From assembly GCA_025351765.1 (NCBI GenBank), contig JANXVH010000036.1, positions 1 to 56,185 of the forward strand: a stretch of DNA of 56,185 bases, read 5' to 3'. The DNA comes from Pedobacter sp. Lineage in GTDB: Bacteria > Bacteroidota > Bacteroidia > Sphingobacteriales > Sphingobacteriaceae. This document shows, in pieces, positions 27,173 to 35,690 of this stretch (positions are counted from its first letter, which is position 1; each line of letters begins with the position of its first letter). The position numbers and the translations under genes are program-made. The notes below the pieces were generated by a model. The model worked only from the letters and a program-made list of their open reading frames with translations. It was not told where the DNA came from and ran no database searches.

Positions 27173-27838
27173 TTAACCGTTCTTAGCAGGCACGGATACT
27201 TTACCCATATACAAGCTATGTGCCTGACAAGAGCGGTCTCTGGCCACAAAACCCATATATACATGATATTCAATGGCTTTTTTCTCTGCACTCACCCGCA
27301 AACTATCTTTACCGGTTATTCTGAAAGCACCAGTTGGTTGTCCGGCCTTCTTACCAGATAGCCGTTTATTTTCTGAAGGTGAATAAGCAAGCATAAATAC
27401 CTGATCGTAGGCATTCCCATTTTCTCCTTCTTCTACACTCCAGCTAAACTGTAATACATTGTTTTCATCTAAAACCATAGTAGAAGAAGAGGGGAAATGA
27501 AGTTCGCCACCACTAACCCTAACCTTTTCAGGATCTACAAACTGGTTTGGGTATTCTCCCTGTATAGCATTGTTTAGGGCGTAAGAAACCGCACCTTTGT
27601 ATCCTCCTGTTTTTGAACCATATCCTTTGAAACCAATTCTTAAGAATATTTTAAGTGGCTTCATAAAGCTTTGTACCTTGGCAAACCCACTTGTATTTGA
27701 CTTTTCTTTAATCGTCTTTTTTCCTGTTCTTTTTCCAGGTACCGAGCGAACAAAATTTTCACCATTTAGTGTATAAAAAACCGCGGTTCCAACTTTTCCA
27801 GATACAGGCCCATTAATTCCACCGGTAACTTTTCCCAT
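27173..27838 (-). CDS. DUF6266 family protein
   Basis: 221 aa of a Bacteroidota-restricted family (DUF6266) of unknown function. The conserved start MGKVTGGINGPVSGKVGTAVFY and the GKRTGKKTIKEKSNTSGFAKV region (about 36-56) identify it. It has no signal peptide or membrane helix, is basic in the N-terminal half and beta-rich after that. Members often occur in several copies per genome and vary between strains; I cannot assign a role. It stands alone between the rimP operon and a small lipoprotein gene, with AT-rich flanks and no obvious terminator of its own other than the hairpin before rimP. Confidence 0.8.
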   Translation of the reverse strand: MGKVTGGINGPVSGKVGTAVFYTLNGENFVRSVPGKRTGKKTIKEKSNTSGFAKVQSFMKPLKIFLRIGFKGYGSKTGGYKGAVSYALNNAIQGEYPNQFVDPEKVRVSGGELHFPSSSTMVLDENNVLQFSWSVEEGENGNAYDQVFMLAYSPSENKRLSGKKAGQPTGAFRITGKDSLRVSAEKKAIEYHVYMGFVARDRSCQAHSLYMGKVSVPAKNG

Positions 27839-28015
27839 ATTTAAGTTATTATTTTGTAAATATACAATTCTATTTTAGAATAATTTTTAAACTATTATAA
27901 ATCGTTGTTTAATCAATTTTTAATTGTATAATCATTGTATAAACAATGGTTAATAATTGTATTAAAATTGCTAGAAAATAAAATTAAATCCTATTTTATA
28001 TTAGGGCTTATACCT

Positions 28016-28444
28016 TTAACGGTTGAGGAGTTGTTCCATGGGTTTGATTCCTGTACTAAGTGAGCTTTTAACTATTTGCTCAGCATCACCAAACTTCGCG
28101 TTGACATGGGTAATAATTAAATAGGTTCTGTTTTTTACGAAAGGGATTTTGGGCGAGAAAACGATATTACTGTCGGATATTTCATACTTTCCAGCAATTG
28201 GTTCTTCTCTAATGGAAGAGTCCAGCTCGGTAGGTGTTTGAAGTACAGATATCAATTCTGAGTAAGAAGAATCTGTTAGATTTAGGTTTTTAATTTGGAG
28301 TAAGCCAGGTTTGTCTATATTGCTGACTATAATTGTAGAACTATCTGCAGAAAACTTGATCGACAATGGCTTGGTATTTGAAGATGAACAAGCAAGAAGA
28401 CCGCAAGACATTAAAACAGCTACTTTAGAAAAGTATTTATTCAT
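28016..28444 (-). CDS. Small lipoprotein of unknown function
   Basis: 142 aa. The N terminus MNKYFSKVAVLMSCGLLACSSS is a lipoprotein signal with lipobox LLAC, so Cys19 would be lipidated. The rest looks like an Ig-like beta domain (VFSPKIPFVKNRTYLIITHVNAKFG). I do not recognise a family. It is divergent from the small membrane protein gene across 18 bp, too close for two separated promoters, so their regulatory sites must overlap each other or the coding ends. Confidence 0.7.
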   Translation of the reverse strand: MNKYFSKVAVLMSCGLLACSSSNTKPLSIKFSADSSTIIVSNIDKPGLLQIKNLNLTDSSYSELISVLQTPTELDSSIREEPIAGKYEISDSNIVFSPKIPFVKNRTYLIITHVNAKFGDAEQIVKSSLSTGIKPMEQLLNR

Positions 28445-28462
28445 ACCACTAAACTAAACAAT

Positions 28463-28810
28463 ATGAGATTAATAATTGAAATTTTAATAATGGGATTGGC
28501 AGTATTTCTGGGCGCGCGACTAGTACCCGGGGTACATGTTGATGGGTTTGGCACTGCAATTATTGCCGCATTATTGATAGCGCTTGCAAATGCTACCATA
28601 GGATTTATCTTAAGGCTACTTACGTTTCCTATTAACTTTTTAACACTTGGCTTAATGTCTTTTGTAATTACTGTATTAATGATCATGCTGGTTGCCAATG
28701 CAATGCAGGGTTTTAGTACATCAGGTTTCTTGGCATCAGCTATTTTGGCCATTGCTATTGCATTGATCAAAGCGATATTGGGCACTTTAATAGGGTCTGG
28801 AAAAAGTTAG
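28463..28810 (+). CDS. Phage_holin_4_2-family small membrane protein
   Basis: 115 aa with four hydrophobic segments: about 4-18, 28-52, 56-85 and 90-112. The pattern (ARLVPGVHVDGFGTAIIAALLIALAN, then NFLTLGLMSFVITVLMIML) is that of the mycobacterial phage holin superfamily 4 member family, common as a single chromosomal copy in bacteria with no phage nearby. Despite the name, there is no sign of a lysis cassette here; the cellular function is unknown. It is convergent with the acyl-CoA dehydrogenase gene, one base apart. Confidence 0.85.
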   Translation: MRLIIEILIMGLAVFLGARLVPGVHVDGFGTAIIAALLIALANATIGFILRLLTFPINFLTLGLMSFVITVLMIMLVANAMQGFSTSGFLASAILAIAIALIKAILGTLIGSGKS

Positions 28811-28811
28811 T

Positions 28812-29951
28812 TTATTTTAGAATATCCCTGGAAATAACAAGCTTCTGGATTTCAGAAGTACCCTCATAAATTTGGGTAATTTTGGCATCTCGCATCAGGC
28901 GTTCTACGTGATATTCTTTAACAAAGCCGTAACCTCCGTGAATTTGAACAGCCTCTATGGTAACTTCCATTGCCACTTTTGACGCATAGAGTTTTGCCAT
29001 AGAACCAGCTAAAGTATAAGACTGCCCCTGGTCTTTAAGCCAGGCGGCTTTATAAACCAACATTCGCGCGGCCGCAATATTGGTGGCCATATCGGCTAGT
29101 TTAAAAGCAATAGCTTGATGATCGGATATCGGTTTGCCAAAAGATTTCCGTTCTTTGGAATAAGCCAATGCAAGCTCATATGCCCCGGCGGCTATACCTA
29201 AAGCTTGTGCCGCAATACCAATCCTACCGCCTTCTAAGGTCTTCATGGCAAAGGTAAAACCAAAACCTTCCTCGCCTATTCTATTCTCTCTTGGAACCTT
29301 TACATCGTTAAACATTAAAGAATGCGTGTCTGATCCTCTTATACCCAACTTATTCTCTTTTGGCCCTACAGTAAACCCAGCCCAGCCTTTTTCTACAATA
29401 AAAGCATTGATGCCCTTGTGTTTTAAAGACCTATCTGTTTGCGCAATAACTAAATATGTTGAGGCTGTGCTGCCATTGGTAATCCAGTTTTTTGTGCCGT
29501 TTAAAAGGTAGTAGTCGCCCTTATCTTCTGCCGTGGTTTGTTGTGAGGTGGCGTCAGATCCTGCTTCGGGCTCCGATAAACAGAAAGCACCAATTTTTTC
29601 TCCAGAGGCCAATGGCTTCAAATATTTCTCTTTTTGTGCTTCAGTTCCATAAGATTCCAGTCCGTAACAAACCAAAGAATTATTTACAGAAACAACCACT
29701 GAGGCAGATGCATCAACTTTAGACAATTCTTCCATCACCAATACGTACGAGAGCGCATCCATCCCGCTGCCCTTGTATTTTTGAGAAACCATCATGCCAA
29801 GAAACCCCAGTTCACCAAGCTTTTTTACCTGTTCTGCAGGGAATTTTTGATGCTCATCTCTTTCTATTACTCCAGGTTTAAGTTCTTGTTGTGCAAAATC
29901 CCTTGCGGCCTGCTGGATCATCAATTGTTCTTCAGTTAATTGAAATAGCAT
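28812..29951 (-). CDS. Acyl-CoA dehydrogenase (short-chain/butyryl type)
   Basis: 379 aa, the standard length for this FAD-dependent family, which oxidises acyl-CoA to trans-2-enoyl-CoA in beta-oxidation or branched-chain amino acid breakdown. Visible features: CLSEPEAGSDA (FAD-binding, about 128-138), the middle beta domain with WITNGSTAST, and near the C terminus QIYEGTSEIQK with catalytic Glu363 in the position used by short-chain and butyryl-CoA enzymes. It stands alone; a -7 box and a palindrome lie upstream, described separately. Chain-length specificity cannot be fixed from sequence alone. Confidence 0.95.
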   Translation of the reverse strand: MLFQLTEEQLMIQQAARDFAQQELKPGVIERDEHQKFPAEQVKKLGELGFLGMMVSQKYKGSGMDALSYVLVMEELSKVDASASVVVSVNNSLVCYGLESYGTEAQKEKYLKPLASGEKIGAFCLSEPEAGSDATSQQTTAEDKGDYYLLNGTKNWITNGSTASTYLVIAQTDRSLKHKGINAFIVEKGWAGFTVGPKENKLGIRGSDTHSLMFNDVKVPRENRIGEEGFGFTFAMKTLEGGRIGIAAQALGIAAGAYELALAYSKERKSFGKPISDHQAIAFKLADMATNIAAARMLVYKAAWLKDQGQSYTLAGSMAKLYASKVAMEVTIEAVQIHGGYGFVKEYHVERLMRDAKITQIYEGTSEIQKLVISRDILK

Positions 29952-29980
29952 AATTTTATTATTGAAATAATAAGTTAAGC

Positions 29981-29988
29981 CAAATTTA
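29981..29988 (-). promoter_or_regulatory. Putative -7 box of the acyl-CoA dehydrogenase gene
   Basis: The minus strand reads TAAATTTG (TAnnTTTG), 29 bp before the ATG. The -33 region would fall inside the palindrome at 30003-30026. Confidence 0.45.
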
Positions 29989-30002
29989 ACGAATAGGAGT
30001 GA

Positions 30003-30026
30003 ATTTACTATGGCTGCATAGTAAAT
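30003..30026. repeat. 10-bp palindrome, operator candidate
   Basis: ATTTACTATG and CATAGTAAAT are perfect complements around a 4-base spacer. The site is 22 bp past the panD stop and covers the expected -33 region of the acyl-CoA dehydrogenase promoter. No T-run follows on the minus strand, so an operator seems likelier than a terminator. Confidence 0.5.
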
Positions 30027-30047
30027 ATTTGAAATGAATGCAGAAAC

Positions 30048-30398
30048 TTATTTTAAAAGGCGGTTATTATCATCTGGAAACACCAATATTGGGTGGTAGT
30101 TTCTGGCCTCCTCTTGGGTAAGAGAGCCGTAAGACATGATGATTAGGATATCGCCAACCTGAACCTTACGTGCGGTTGCCCCATTTAAACAAATGGTTCC
30201 TGTACCACGCTCACCTTTAATAACATAGGTTTCAAAACGCTCGCCATTGTTGTTGTTAACAATCTGCACCTTTTCGTTAGCAATAATCTGTGCGGCGTCC
30301 ATCAGATCTTCATCTATGGTAATGCTGCCAACGTAGTTAAGTTCTGCCTGTGTTACTTTAACACGGTGTATCTTCGATTTTAATATCTCGATAATCAT
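30048..30398 (-). CDS. panD: Aspartate 1-decarboxylase (proenzyme)
   Basis: 116 aa. PanD makes beta-alanine from aspartate for pantothenate synthesis, using a pyruvoyl group formed by self-cleavage between Gly24 and Ser25, visible as YVGSITID. Further family sequence: [18 protein letters not shown] and [19 protein letters not shown]. It begins 13 bp after panC, so panC-panD is an operon in which beta-alanine is made and used by neighbouring products. Confidence 0.97.
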   Translation of the reverse strand: MIIEILKSKIHRVKVTQAELNYVGSITIDEDLMDAAQIIANEKVQIVNNNNGERFETYVIKGERGTGTICLNGATARKVQVGDILIIMSYGSLTQEEARNYHPILVFPDDNNRLLK

Positions 30399-30411
30399 AA
30401 TGCAAAGTTAC

Positions 30412-31251
30412 TTAAAAAAGTAGCACATTATCAATCAAACGGGTCTGCCCCACCTTTGCAGCAACTAAGGCTACCAAATTGCCTTCATTTTTATCTACAG
30501 CAGGAAGCAGGGTATCTTGGTGCGCAATAGTAAAATAATCTAGCTCTACACCCTCCATCTCTTTTATTATTGCCTGGGCCTTATCAAGCAGTTCGTCAAT
30601 AGGAAATGAGTTGAAATTTTCTTTTACAAAGTTTAACGCCTTGCTGAGCACTAAAGAATGTGCCCTATCGGCCTCGCTCAAATGAATGTTGCGTGAGCTC
30701 ATGGCCAAGCCATCTTCTTCCCTGATGATTGGGCAAGAAATGAGTTCGATATCCAGGTTAAACTGAACTACCATATTGCGAATCATTAGTACTTGCTGAA
30801 AATCTTTTTGTCCGAACATAGCCGCATCAGGCTGTATCGCATCAAAAAATTTTTTTACAATTTGAGTAACGCCCTGATAATGCCCCTTGCGGAATTCGCC
30901 TTCTAAAAGAAATTCTGCCGGACCAAGATCTATGTGCCATTCTTCAGGTAAAGGATACATTTCCTTAACCGAGGGCATAAAAACAAAATCACACCCCGCA
31001 GCCCTTAACATTTCTATGTCGTGTTCCAGAGGTCGGGGATATTTCTCCAAATCTTTAGGATCTGTAAACTGGGTTGGGTTTACAAAAATACTGCAAATGA
31101 TAACCTCTGCATGATGCTTAGCGATCTCTATTAAAGAAACGTGGCCTTTATGGAGTGCCCCCATTGTTGGTACTAGAGCAATTTTTTGTTGAGCCAATTT
31201 AATTGGACTTAGCAACGCCTTCAGCGCTGCAATAGTATTTATAACTTTCAA
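30412..31251 (-). CDS. panC: Pantothenate synthetase
   Basis: 279 aa from the TTG at 31251, giving the canonical N terminus (M)KVINTIAALKALL; another TTG nine codons up is possible, and no ATG lies near. PanC condenses pantoate and beta-alanine with ATP. The nucleotidyltransferase HIGH-like motif is in VPTMGALHKGH, with FVNPTQFTDPKDLEKYPR, FGQKDFQQVLMI and the KMSKS-equivalent AMSSRN following. It forms an operon with panD and is divergent from the starch-synthase-like gene. Confidence 0.95.
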   Translation of the reverse strand: MKVINTIAALKALLSPIKLAQQKIALVPTMGALHKGHVSLIEIAKHHAEVIICSIFVNPTQFTDPKDLEKYPRPLEHDIEMLRAAGCDFVFMPSVKEMYPLPEEWHIDLGPAEFLLEGEFRKGHYQGVTQIVKKFFDAIQPDAAMFGQKDFQQVLMIRNMVVQFNLDIELISCPIIREEDGLAMSSRNIHLSEADRAHSLVLSKALNFVKENFNSFPIDELLDKAQAIIKEMEGVELDYFTIAHQDTLLPAVDKNEGNLVALVAAKVGQTRLIDNVLLF

Positions 31252-31323
31252 ACCAGCTAATAAAATTTCAGGGAGCAAAGTTGGTTATTTATATATTCCG
31301 AACAAAACATCTTGCGTATTATC

Positions 31324-31354
31324 TTGATAAATGTTATTATTTTCCTTACCTTTG
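31324..31354 (+). promoter_or_regulatory. Bacteroidota-type promoter of the starch-synthase-like gene
   Basis: TTG at 31324-31326, a 20-nt spacer and TACCTTTG at 31347-31354. This is a good consensus match; transcription would begin near 31361, 38 nt before the ATG. Confidence 0.65.
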
Positions 31355-31398
31355 CCCCTTGATTATCTTTTCTTTAACATAAATTTTTATTTACGAAT

Positions 31399-32229
31399 AT
31401 GGAGATGGCAAAAACGAAGCTACTGATTGTTACCCACGAGATGTCGCCTTTCCTTGAACTCACAAAGATTTCAGAAATTACCCGTCAATTACCACAGGCA
31501 ATGCAGGATAAAGGATTTGAGATCCGTATTCTTATGCCAAGGTTTGGGAACATTAATGAGAGAAGGAACAGATTACATGAGGTGATCCGCCTGTCTGGCA
31601 TGAACATTATCATCGACGATAATGATAACCCACTGATCATTAAAGTTGCTTCTATACCTGCTGCACGCATGCAAGTATATTTTCTTGATAACGAAGATTA
31701 TTTTCAGCGCAAGTATGTTTTCAGGGATAAAGAGAACAAATTTTATGCGGATAACGACGAGCGAACTATCTTCTTCTGTAAAGGCGCGCTTGAAACCGTT
31801 AAGAAATTAGGCTGGTCTCCGGATATTGTGCATTGTCATGGCTGGATGACAGCCCTTGTTCCTGTGTATATCAAAACTACGTACAAAAACGACCCTACTT
31901 TTAAAAATTCTAAAGTGGTGTACTCTGTTTACGAAGATTGTTTTACTGAAACGTTAAACACTGACCTTTACAAAAAAGCGGTGATGAGTGCAATGACAGT
32001 TGAAGATACCAAGGTATTTGAAAAAGCAGATTGCGCTGCCTTACATATCGGAGCTATAACTTACTCAGATGCAGTGGTTTTAGCCCATGAAAAGATCAAT
32101 TCTGATGTGTTAAAATTTGTTAAAGATTCAAATAAACCAACTTTAGCTTTTAATTTAACCGATAATTTCGAAAACTTCTATGCTTTATATGAAGAGATTT
32201 CGGATGAAGAATTGGTTTCAATAGCATAA
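31399..32229 (+). CDS. Starch/glycogen-synthase N-domain-like protein, catalytic half missing
   Basis: 276 aa that correspond only to the N-terminal Rossmann domain of GT5 starch/glycogen synthase (LLIVTHEMSPFLELTKIS, IRILMPRFGNINERR, DIVHCHGWMTALVPVYIK). A complete enzyme has about 480 aa with a second GT-B domain. The KTGGLADV substrate loop that follows the first strand in real synthases is replaced by LTKISEITRQLP. Glycogen synthase activity is therefore unlikely. Proteins of this size and context (beside panC, before a DUF4270 gene) are, to my knowledge, common in Bacteroidota, which argues for a kept but unknown role. It is probably co-transcribed with the next gene, 16 bp away. Confidence 0.8.
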   Translation: MEMAKTKLLIVTHEMSPFLELTKISEITRQLPQAMQDKGFEIRILMPRFGNINERRNRLHEVIRLSGMNIIIDDNDNPLIIKVASIPAARMQVYFLDNEDYFQRKYVFRDKENKFYADNDERTIFFCKGALETVKKLGWSPDIVHCHGWMTALVPVYIKTTYKNDPTFKNSKVVYSVYEDCFTETLNTDLYKKAVMSAMTVEDTKVFEKADCAALHIGAITYSDAVVLAHEKINSDVLKFVKDSNKPTLAFNLTDNFENFYALYEEISDEELVSIA

Positions 32230-32245
32230 ACTCAGGTACTTAAAT

Positions 32246-33718
32246 ATGAAATTTATAAAACTAGACTTATTGACCCTGTTGATAGGTCTTTTTCTTTTGT
32301 CTTCTTGCAAAGATGCTAATACTATTGGTCTTGAACTTGATCCTACTCTTGCCACAAAAGGAACACTTAATAGTACAGTTAAAGTAAAAACAGTTACAGA
32401 AAAAGATCAGCCCACTAGTACAATAGAAAAAACAAGACACCCACTTGGATTTATAAACCATGATCCTACTTTTGGAGATACAGAAGCCAGTCTTTCAATG
32501 GCTGTTTCGTTGCCTGCTAACGGTTACAGCTTCGGTAAAAATCCAATCATCGACTCGGCAGTTCTAGTTTTACCTTATCAAAGGAAAATTATTTCAGGAA
32601 CATCTACTGCTGTGAATGAGTTTTATGGCGATACCGCAACTTCTGTTTATAGCTTTAAAGTTCAGCAATTAAAAGAAGACATCACTTTTCAAACTAATTT
32701 TTCTAGCGATAGAGACTTTGCTGTTGAAACACCAATTATTGGAACGTTTAAAGCAAAGATTAGTCCCAATACCCCTGTCAAGATAAAAGACATTGTAGTT
32801 GGTAAGCCAGATACCCTACGGAATATTGTTCCTGAACTGAGAATTAAGCTCGACAACAGTTTTATTCAAAATCAGTTGTTAAATCTTGATTCTGTAACCC
32901 GTGCTAAAAATTCACGTTTCTCGGCCTTATTTAAAGGTTTGCACATTAGCGTGGATAAGGCTACATCAACTGGAAAAGGTGGAATTTTGATGATCGATTT
33001 TTTGGGCTCAAATGCCAATTTGCAAGTTTATTATAAGAAGGACATCACGAACTCTGTTTCTAAAGATACGGTGGGCGTGAGTTTCCCTATCTCTTCAGCT
33101 TCCGGACGGGTAGCCGCTACCATAAAGCATGATTATACTGGTACGCCAGTGGAAACGCAATTGACAACTCCAAATCCGGCAACAGCTTATAATGTAAGTT
33201 ATTTACAAGGGCTTACTGGTTTAAGAACCAAACTTTCTTTTCCTGACCTAGCTGCTTTTGCAACCACTGTTAAAGGCACAGGAACAAATTCAAAAATTGT
33301 GGTAAACCGGGCAGAACTTGTAGTTAATATCGCTTCCGGCTCTGATGTATCGCCATTTGCTCCGGCAAGAAAGCTGGTTCTATATAGAAATGACATTGCA
33401 GGCAATAGGGTAAATTTGATAGATTATACTCCGTCTACCAATGTCTTGAATCATAAGTATGTTGGTGACAATATTTTGGTAAGCGGAAATTATGACTCGA
33501 TCAACAAGCGGTATGTATTTGTGCTTACAGGCTATTTGCAGGATTTGATTGATGGAAACACGGAAGATTATGGAACTTATTTATCCGTTATCGGGTATGA
33601 TGAAACTACATTAATACCAAATGTAACTTCGCCATCTCGTTCTTCTATCTCTTCCTTTAATCCTGTTACAGGTGATAAGGCAATAAAACTTAACATCTAT
33701 TACACAAAAGTAAATTAG
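32246..33718 (+). CDS. DUF4270 surface lipoprotein
   Basis: 490 aa with lipoprotein signal (LTLLIGLFLLSSCKD, lipobox LSSC). The family start after the Cys, DANTIGLELDP, and the beta-rich body (PIIDSAVLVLPYQ, NRAELVVNIASGSDVSPFAPARKLVLYR, YGTYLSVIGYDE) identify DUF4270. The family is confined to Bacteroidota and has no assigned biochemical function; it is expected at the outer membrane. It follows the starch-synthase-like gene in a conserved pairing and is followed by a hairpin with a T-run just before glmS. Confidence 0.85.
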   Translation: MKFIKLDLLTLLIGLFLLSSCKDANTIGLELDPTLATKGTLNSTVKVKTVTEKDQPTSTIEKTRHPLGFINHDPTFGDTEASLSMAVSLPANGYSFGKNPIIDSAVLVLPYQRKIISGTSTAVNEFYGDTATSVYSFKVQQLKEDITFQTNFSSDRDFAVETPIIGTFKAKISPNTPVKIKDIVVGKPDTLRNIVPELRIKLDNSFIQNQLLNLDSVTRAKNSRFSALFKGLHISVDKATSTGKGGILMIDFLGSNANLQVYYKKDITNSVSKDTVGVSFPISSASGRVAATIKHDYTGTPVETQLTTPNPATAYNVSYLQGLTGLRTKLSFPDLAAFATTVKGTGTNSKIVVNRAELVVNIASGSDVSPFAPARKLVLYRNDIAGNRVNLIDYTPSTNVLNHKYVGDNILVSGNYDSINKRYVFVLTGYLQDLIDGNTEDYGTYLSVIGYDETTLIPNVTSPSRSSISSFNPVTGDKAIKLNIYYTKVN

Positions 33719-33745
33719 ATAGTTTAATTAACAATACTTTTATAT

Positions 33746-33783
33746 CCTCCGAGATTACTTAATTTTGGAGGTTTTATTTTTTT
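33746..33783 (+). terminator. Hairpin plus T-run between the DUF4270 gene and glmS
   Basis: An 11-bp stem with two G-U pairs (CCTCCGAGATT against AATTTTGGAGG), a 4-nt loop and then TTTTATTTTTTT. It ends about 13 bp before the glmS ATG, so it may terminate the lipoprotein transcript and also stand in the glmS leader. Confidence 0.75.
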
Positions 33784-33796
33784 AATACCTAAATAT

Positions 33797-35635
33797 ATGT
33801 GTGGAATAGTTGGCTATATTGGTCACAGAGATGCATGGCCTTTGATCATAAAAGGGCTTAAAAGACTTGAATATAGAGGTTATGATAGTGCAGGAATTGC
33901 ATTAATAGCTGATGATAAATTAAATATTTATAAGAAGGCTGGTAAGGTTACAGAGTTGGAATCCTTTGCTGAGGGAAAGAATTTGGGCGGCACTATTGGT
34001 ATAGGGCATACCAGATGGGCAACGCATGGTGCTCCGTCTGATAGGAATTCTCACCCCCATACTTCTAACAATGGTAAATTAACCATTATCCATAACGGGA
34101 TCATAGAAAACTATGCAACCATTAAGGAGGAGTTGCTTAGCAGAGGTCATCAGTTTAATAGTGACACCGATACCGAAGTTCTTATTCACCTTATAGAAGA
34201 GATTTATAAGAATGAGCAGATCGACTTGCTGGAAGCAGTACGTTTGGCACTTCAAGAAGTTAATGGTGCTTATGCTATTGTTGTCATGGACGAAGATCAA
34301 CCTGACCAGCTGATTGCAGCAAGAAAGGGAAGTCCGATGGTTATTGGTGTAGGTGAAGGAGAATATTTCATAGCCTCGGATGCAACTCCGATAGTAGAAT
34401 ACACTAAAAATGTAATTTACCTGAACGATAATGAGATCGCTTTTGTAAAACGTGACGACTTGCTAATTAAGCGTTTAGATAATGTGATTCAAACTCCATA
34501 TATACAAGAGCTAGAGTTAAAGCTAGAGATGCTTGAAAAGGGCGGTTATGAGCATTTCATGTTAAAAGAGATCAATGAGCAACCCCGGTCTGTAAGAGAT
34601 TGTTTGAGAGGCAGGATTTATCCAAATGAAGGAAGAGTTCAATTAGGCGGATTGAGCGAATATGCACATAAGTTAAAAAACGTAGACAGGATTATTATTG
34701 TTGCGTGTGGCACTTCTTGGCATGCGGGTCTTGTTGGAGAATACCTGATTGAGGAGTATGCAAGAATACCTGTTGAGGTAGAATATGCTTCGGAGTTTAG
34801 GTACAGAAATCCGATTATTACGGAAAAAGATGTTGTAATTGCCATATCCCAATCGGGCGAAACGGCAGATACGATGGCTGCTATAGAAATGGCTAAAGAA
34901 AAAGGCGCTACTATAATTGGCGTTTGTAATGTTGTTGGCGCATCTATTCCAAGAATAACCCATGCGGGCGTTTACACACATGCAGGTCCGGAAATTGGTG
35001 TGGCATCAACAAAAGCTTTTACCGCACAAGTTACTGTGCTTACACTAATAGCATTCCATCTTGCTCAACAAAGGGGTACAATAACTAGCTCTAAACTTGC
35101 AGAATTGCTTACAGAGCTGGATAACATCCCTGATAAAATTGAAAAAGCACTTCAGTCCGATTCTTTGATTAAAGAGATTGCCTCCAAATTTAAAGATTCT
35201 AGAAATTGCTTATTCTTGGGCAGGGGAAGTGGTTTCCCTGTTGCGCTTGAAGGTGCCCTTAAACTAAAAGAGATTTCCTACATACATGCAGAAGGTTATC
35301 CTGCCGCAGAGATGAAGCATGGGCCTATTGCCCTTATCGACGAAGAAATGCCTGTTGTAGTTATTGCAACAAAAAATTCATCTTACGAAAAGGTAATTAG
35401 CAATATTCAGGAGGTAAAGGCAAGAAAAGGCATCGTGTTAGCTATAGTAACTGAAGGTGATGTAGAGGTTAGAAAAATGGCAGATTACTGCATTGAAATA
35501 CCTGACGCCAGTGAAGCATTTCTTCCATTACTGGCTACTATTCCGCTACAGCTTCTTTCTTACCACATAGCGGTAATGAGGGGTTGCAACGTTGATCAGC
35601 CCAGAAACCTTGCGAAATCTGTAACTGTAGAATAA
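33797..35635 (+). CDS. glmS: Glutamine-fructose-6-phosphate aminotransferase (isomerizing)
   Basis: 612 aa, normal length. GlmS makes glucosamine-6-phosphate from fructose-6-phosphate and glutamine, the entry to peptidoglycan and LPS amino sugars. Met is followed by Cys2, the glutaminase nucleophile, in MCGIVGYIGHRDA. The glutaminase domain covers about 1-230 (GHTRWATHG). Two SIS isomerase domains follow (VACGTSWHAG, ISQSGETADTMAA) and the C terminus DQPRNLAKSVTVE is conserved. No glmS ribozyme is seen upstream; instead a terminator-like hairpin lies just before the start. Confidence 0.97.
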   Translation: MCGIVGYIGHRDAWPLIIKGLKRLEYRGYDSAGIALIADDKLNIYKKAGKVTELESFAEGKNLGGTIGIGHTRWATHGAPSDRNSHPHTSNNGKLTIIHNGIIENYATIKEELLSRGHQFNSDTDTEVLIHLIEEIYKNEQIDLLEAVRLALQEVNGAYAIVVMDEDQPDQLIAARKGSPMVIGVGEGEYFIASDATPIVEYTKNVIYLNDNEIAFVKRDDLLIKRLDNVIQTPYIQELELKLEMLEKGGYEHFMLKEINEQPRSVRDCLRGRIYPNEGRVQLGGLSEYAHKLKNVDRIIIVACGTSWHAGLVGEYLIEEYARIPVEVEYASEFRYRNPIITEKDVVIAISQSGETADTMAAIEMAKEKGATIIGVCNVVGASIPRITHAGVYTHAGPEIGVASTKAFTAQVTVLTLIAFHLAQQRGTITSSKLAELLTELDNIPDKIEKALQSDSLIKEIASKFKDSRNCLFLGRGSGFPVALEGALKLKEISYIHAEGYPAAEMKHGPIALIDEEMPVVVIATKNSSYEKVISNIQEVKARKGIVLAIVTEGDVEVRKMADYCIEIPDASEAFLPLLATIPLQLLSYHIAVMRGCNVDQPRNLAKSVTVE

Positions 35636-35676
35636 AAAATAAAGGGCTCATACTTACTGCATGAGCCCTTTATTTT
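35636..35676. terminator. Bidirectional terminator between glmS and ssb
   Basis: A 16-bp perfect stem with core AAAGGGCTCAT, 9-nt loop and A/T-rich ends on both sides. It starts one base after the glmS stop and ends 14 bp before the convergent ssb stop. Confidence 0.92.
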
Positions 35677-35690
35677 AAGTCCTTTAAAAT

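Noticed and set aside
28441..28785. 114-codon frame antisense to the small membrane protein
   Set aside because: The plus-strand product has a clear four-helix membrane pattern and family resemblance; the antisense frame has neither.
28463..28810. Prophage remnant because of the holin-family name
   Set aside because: No endolysin, portal, tail or integrase genes nearby; the family is common as a housekeeping-like chromosomal gene.
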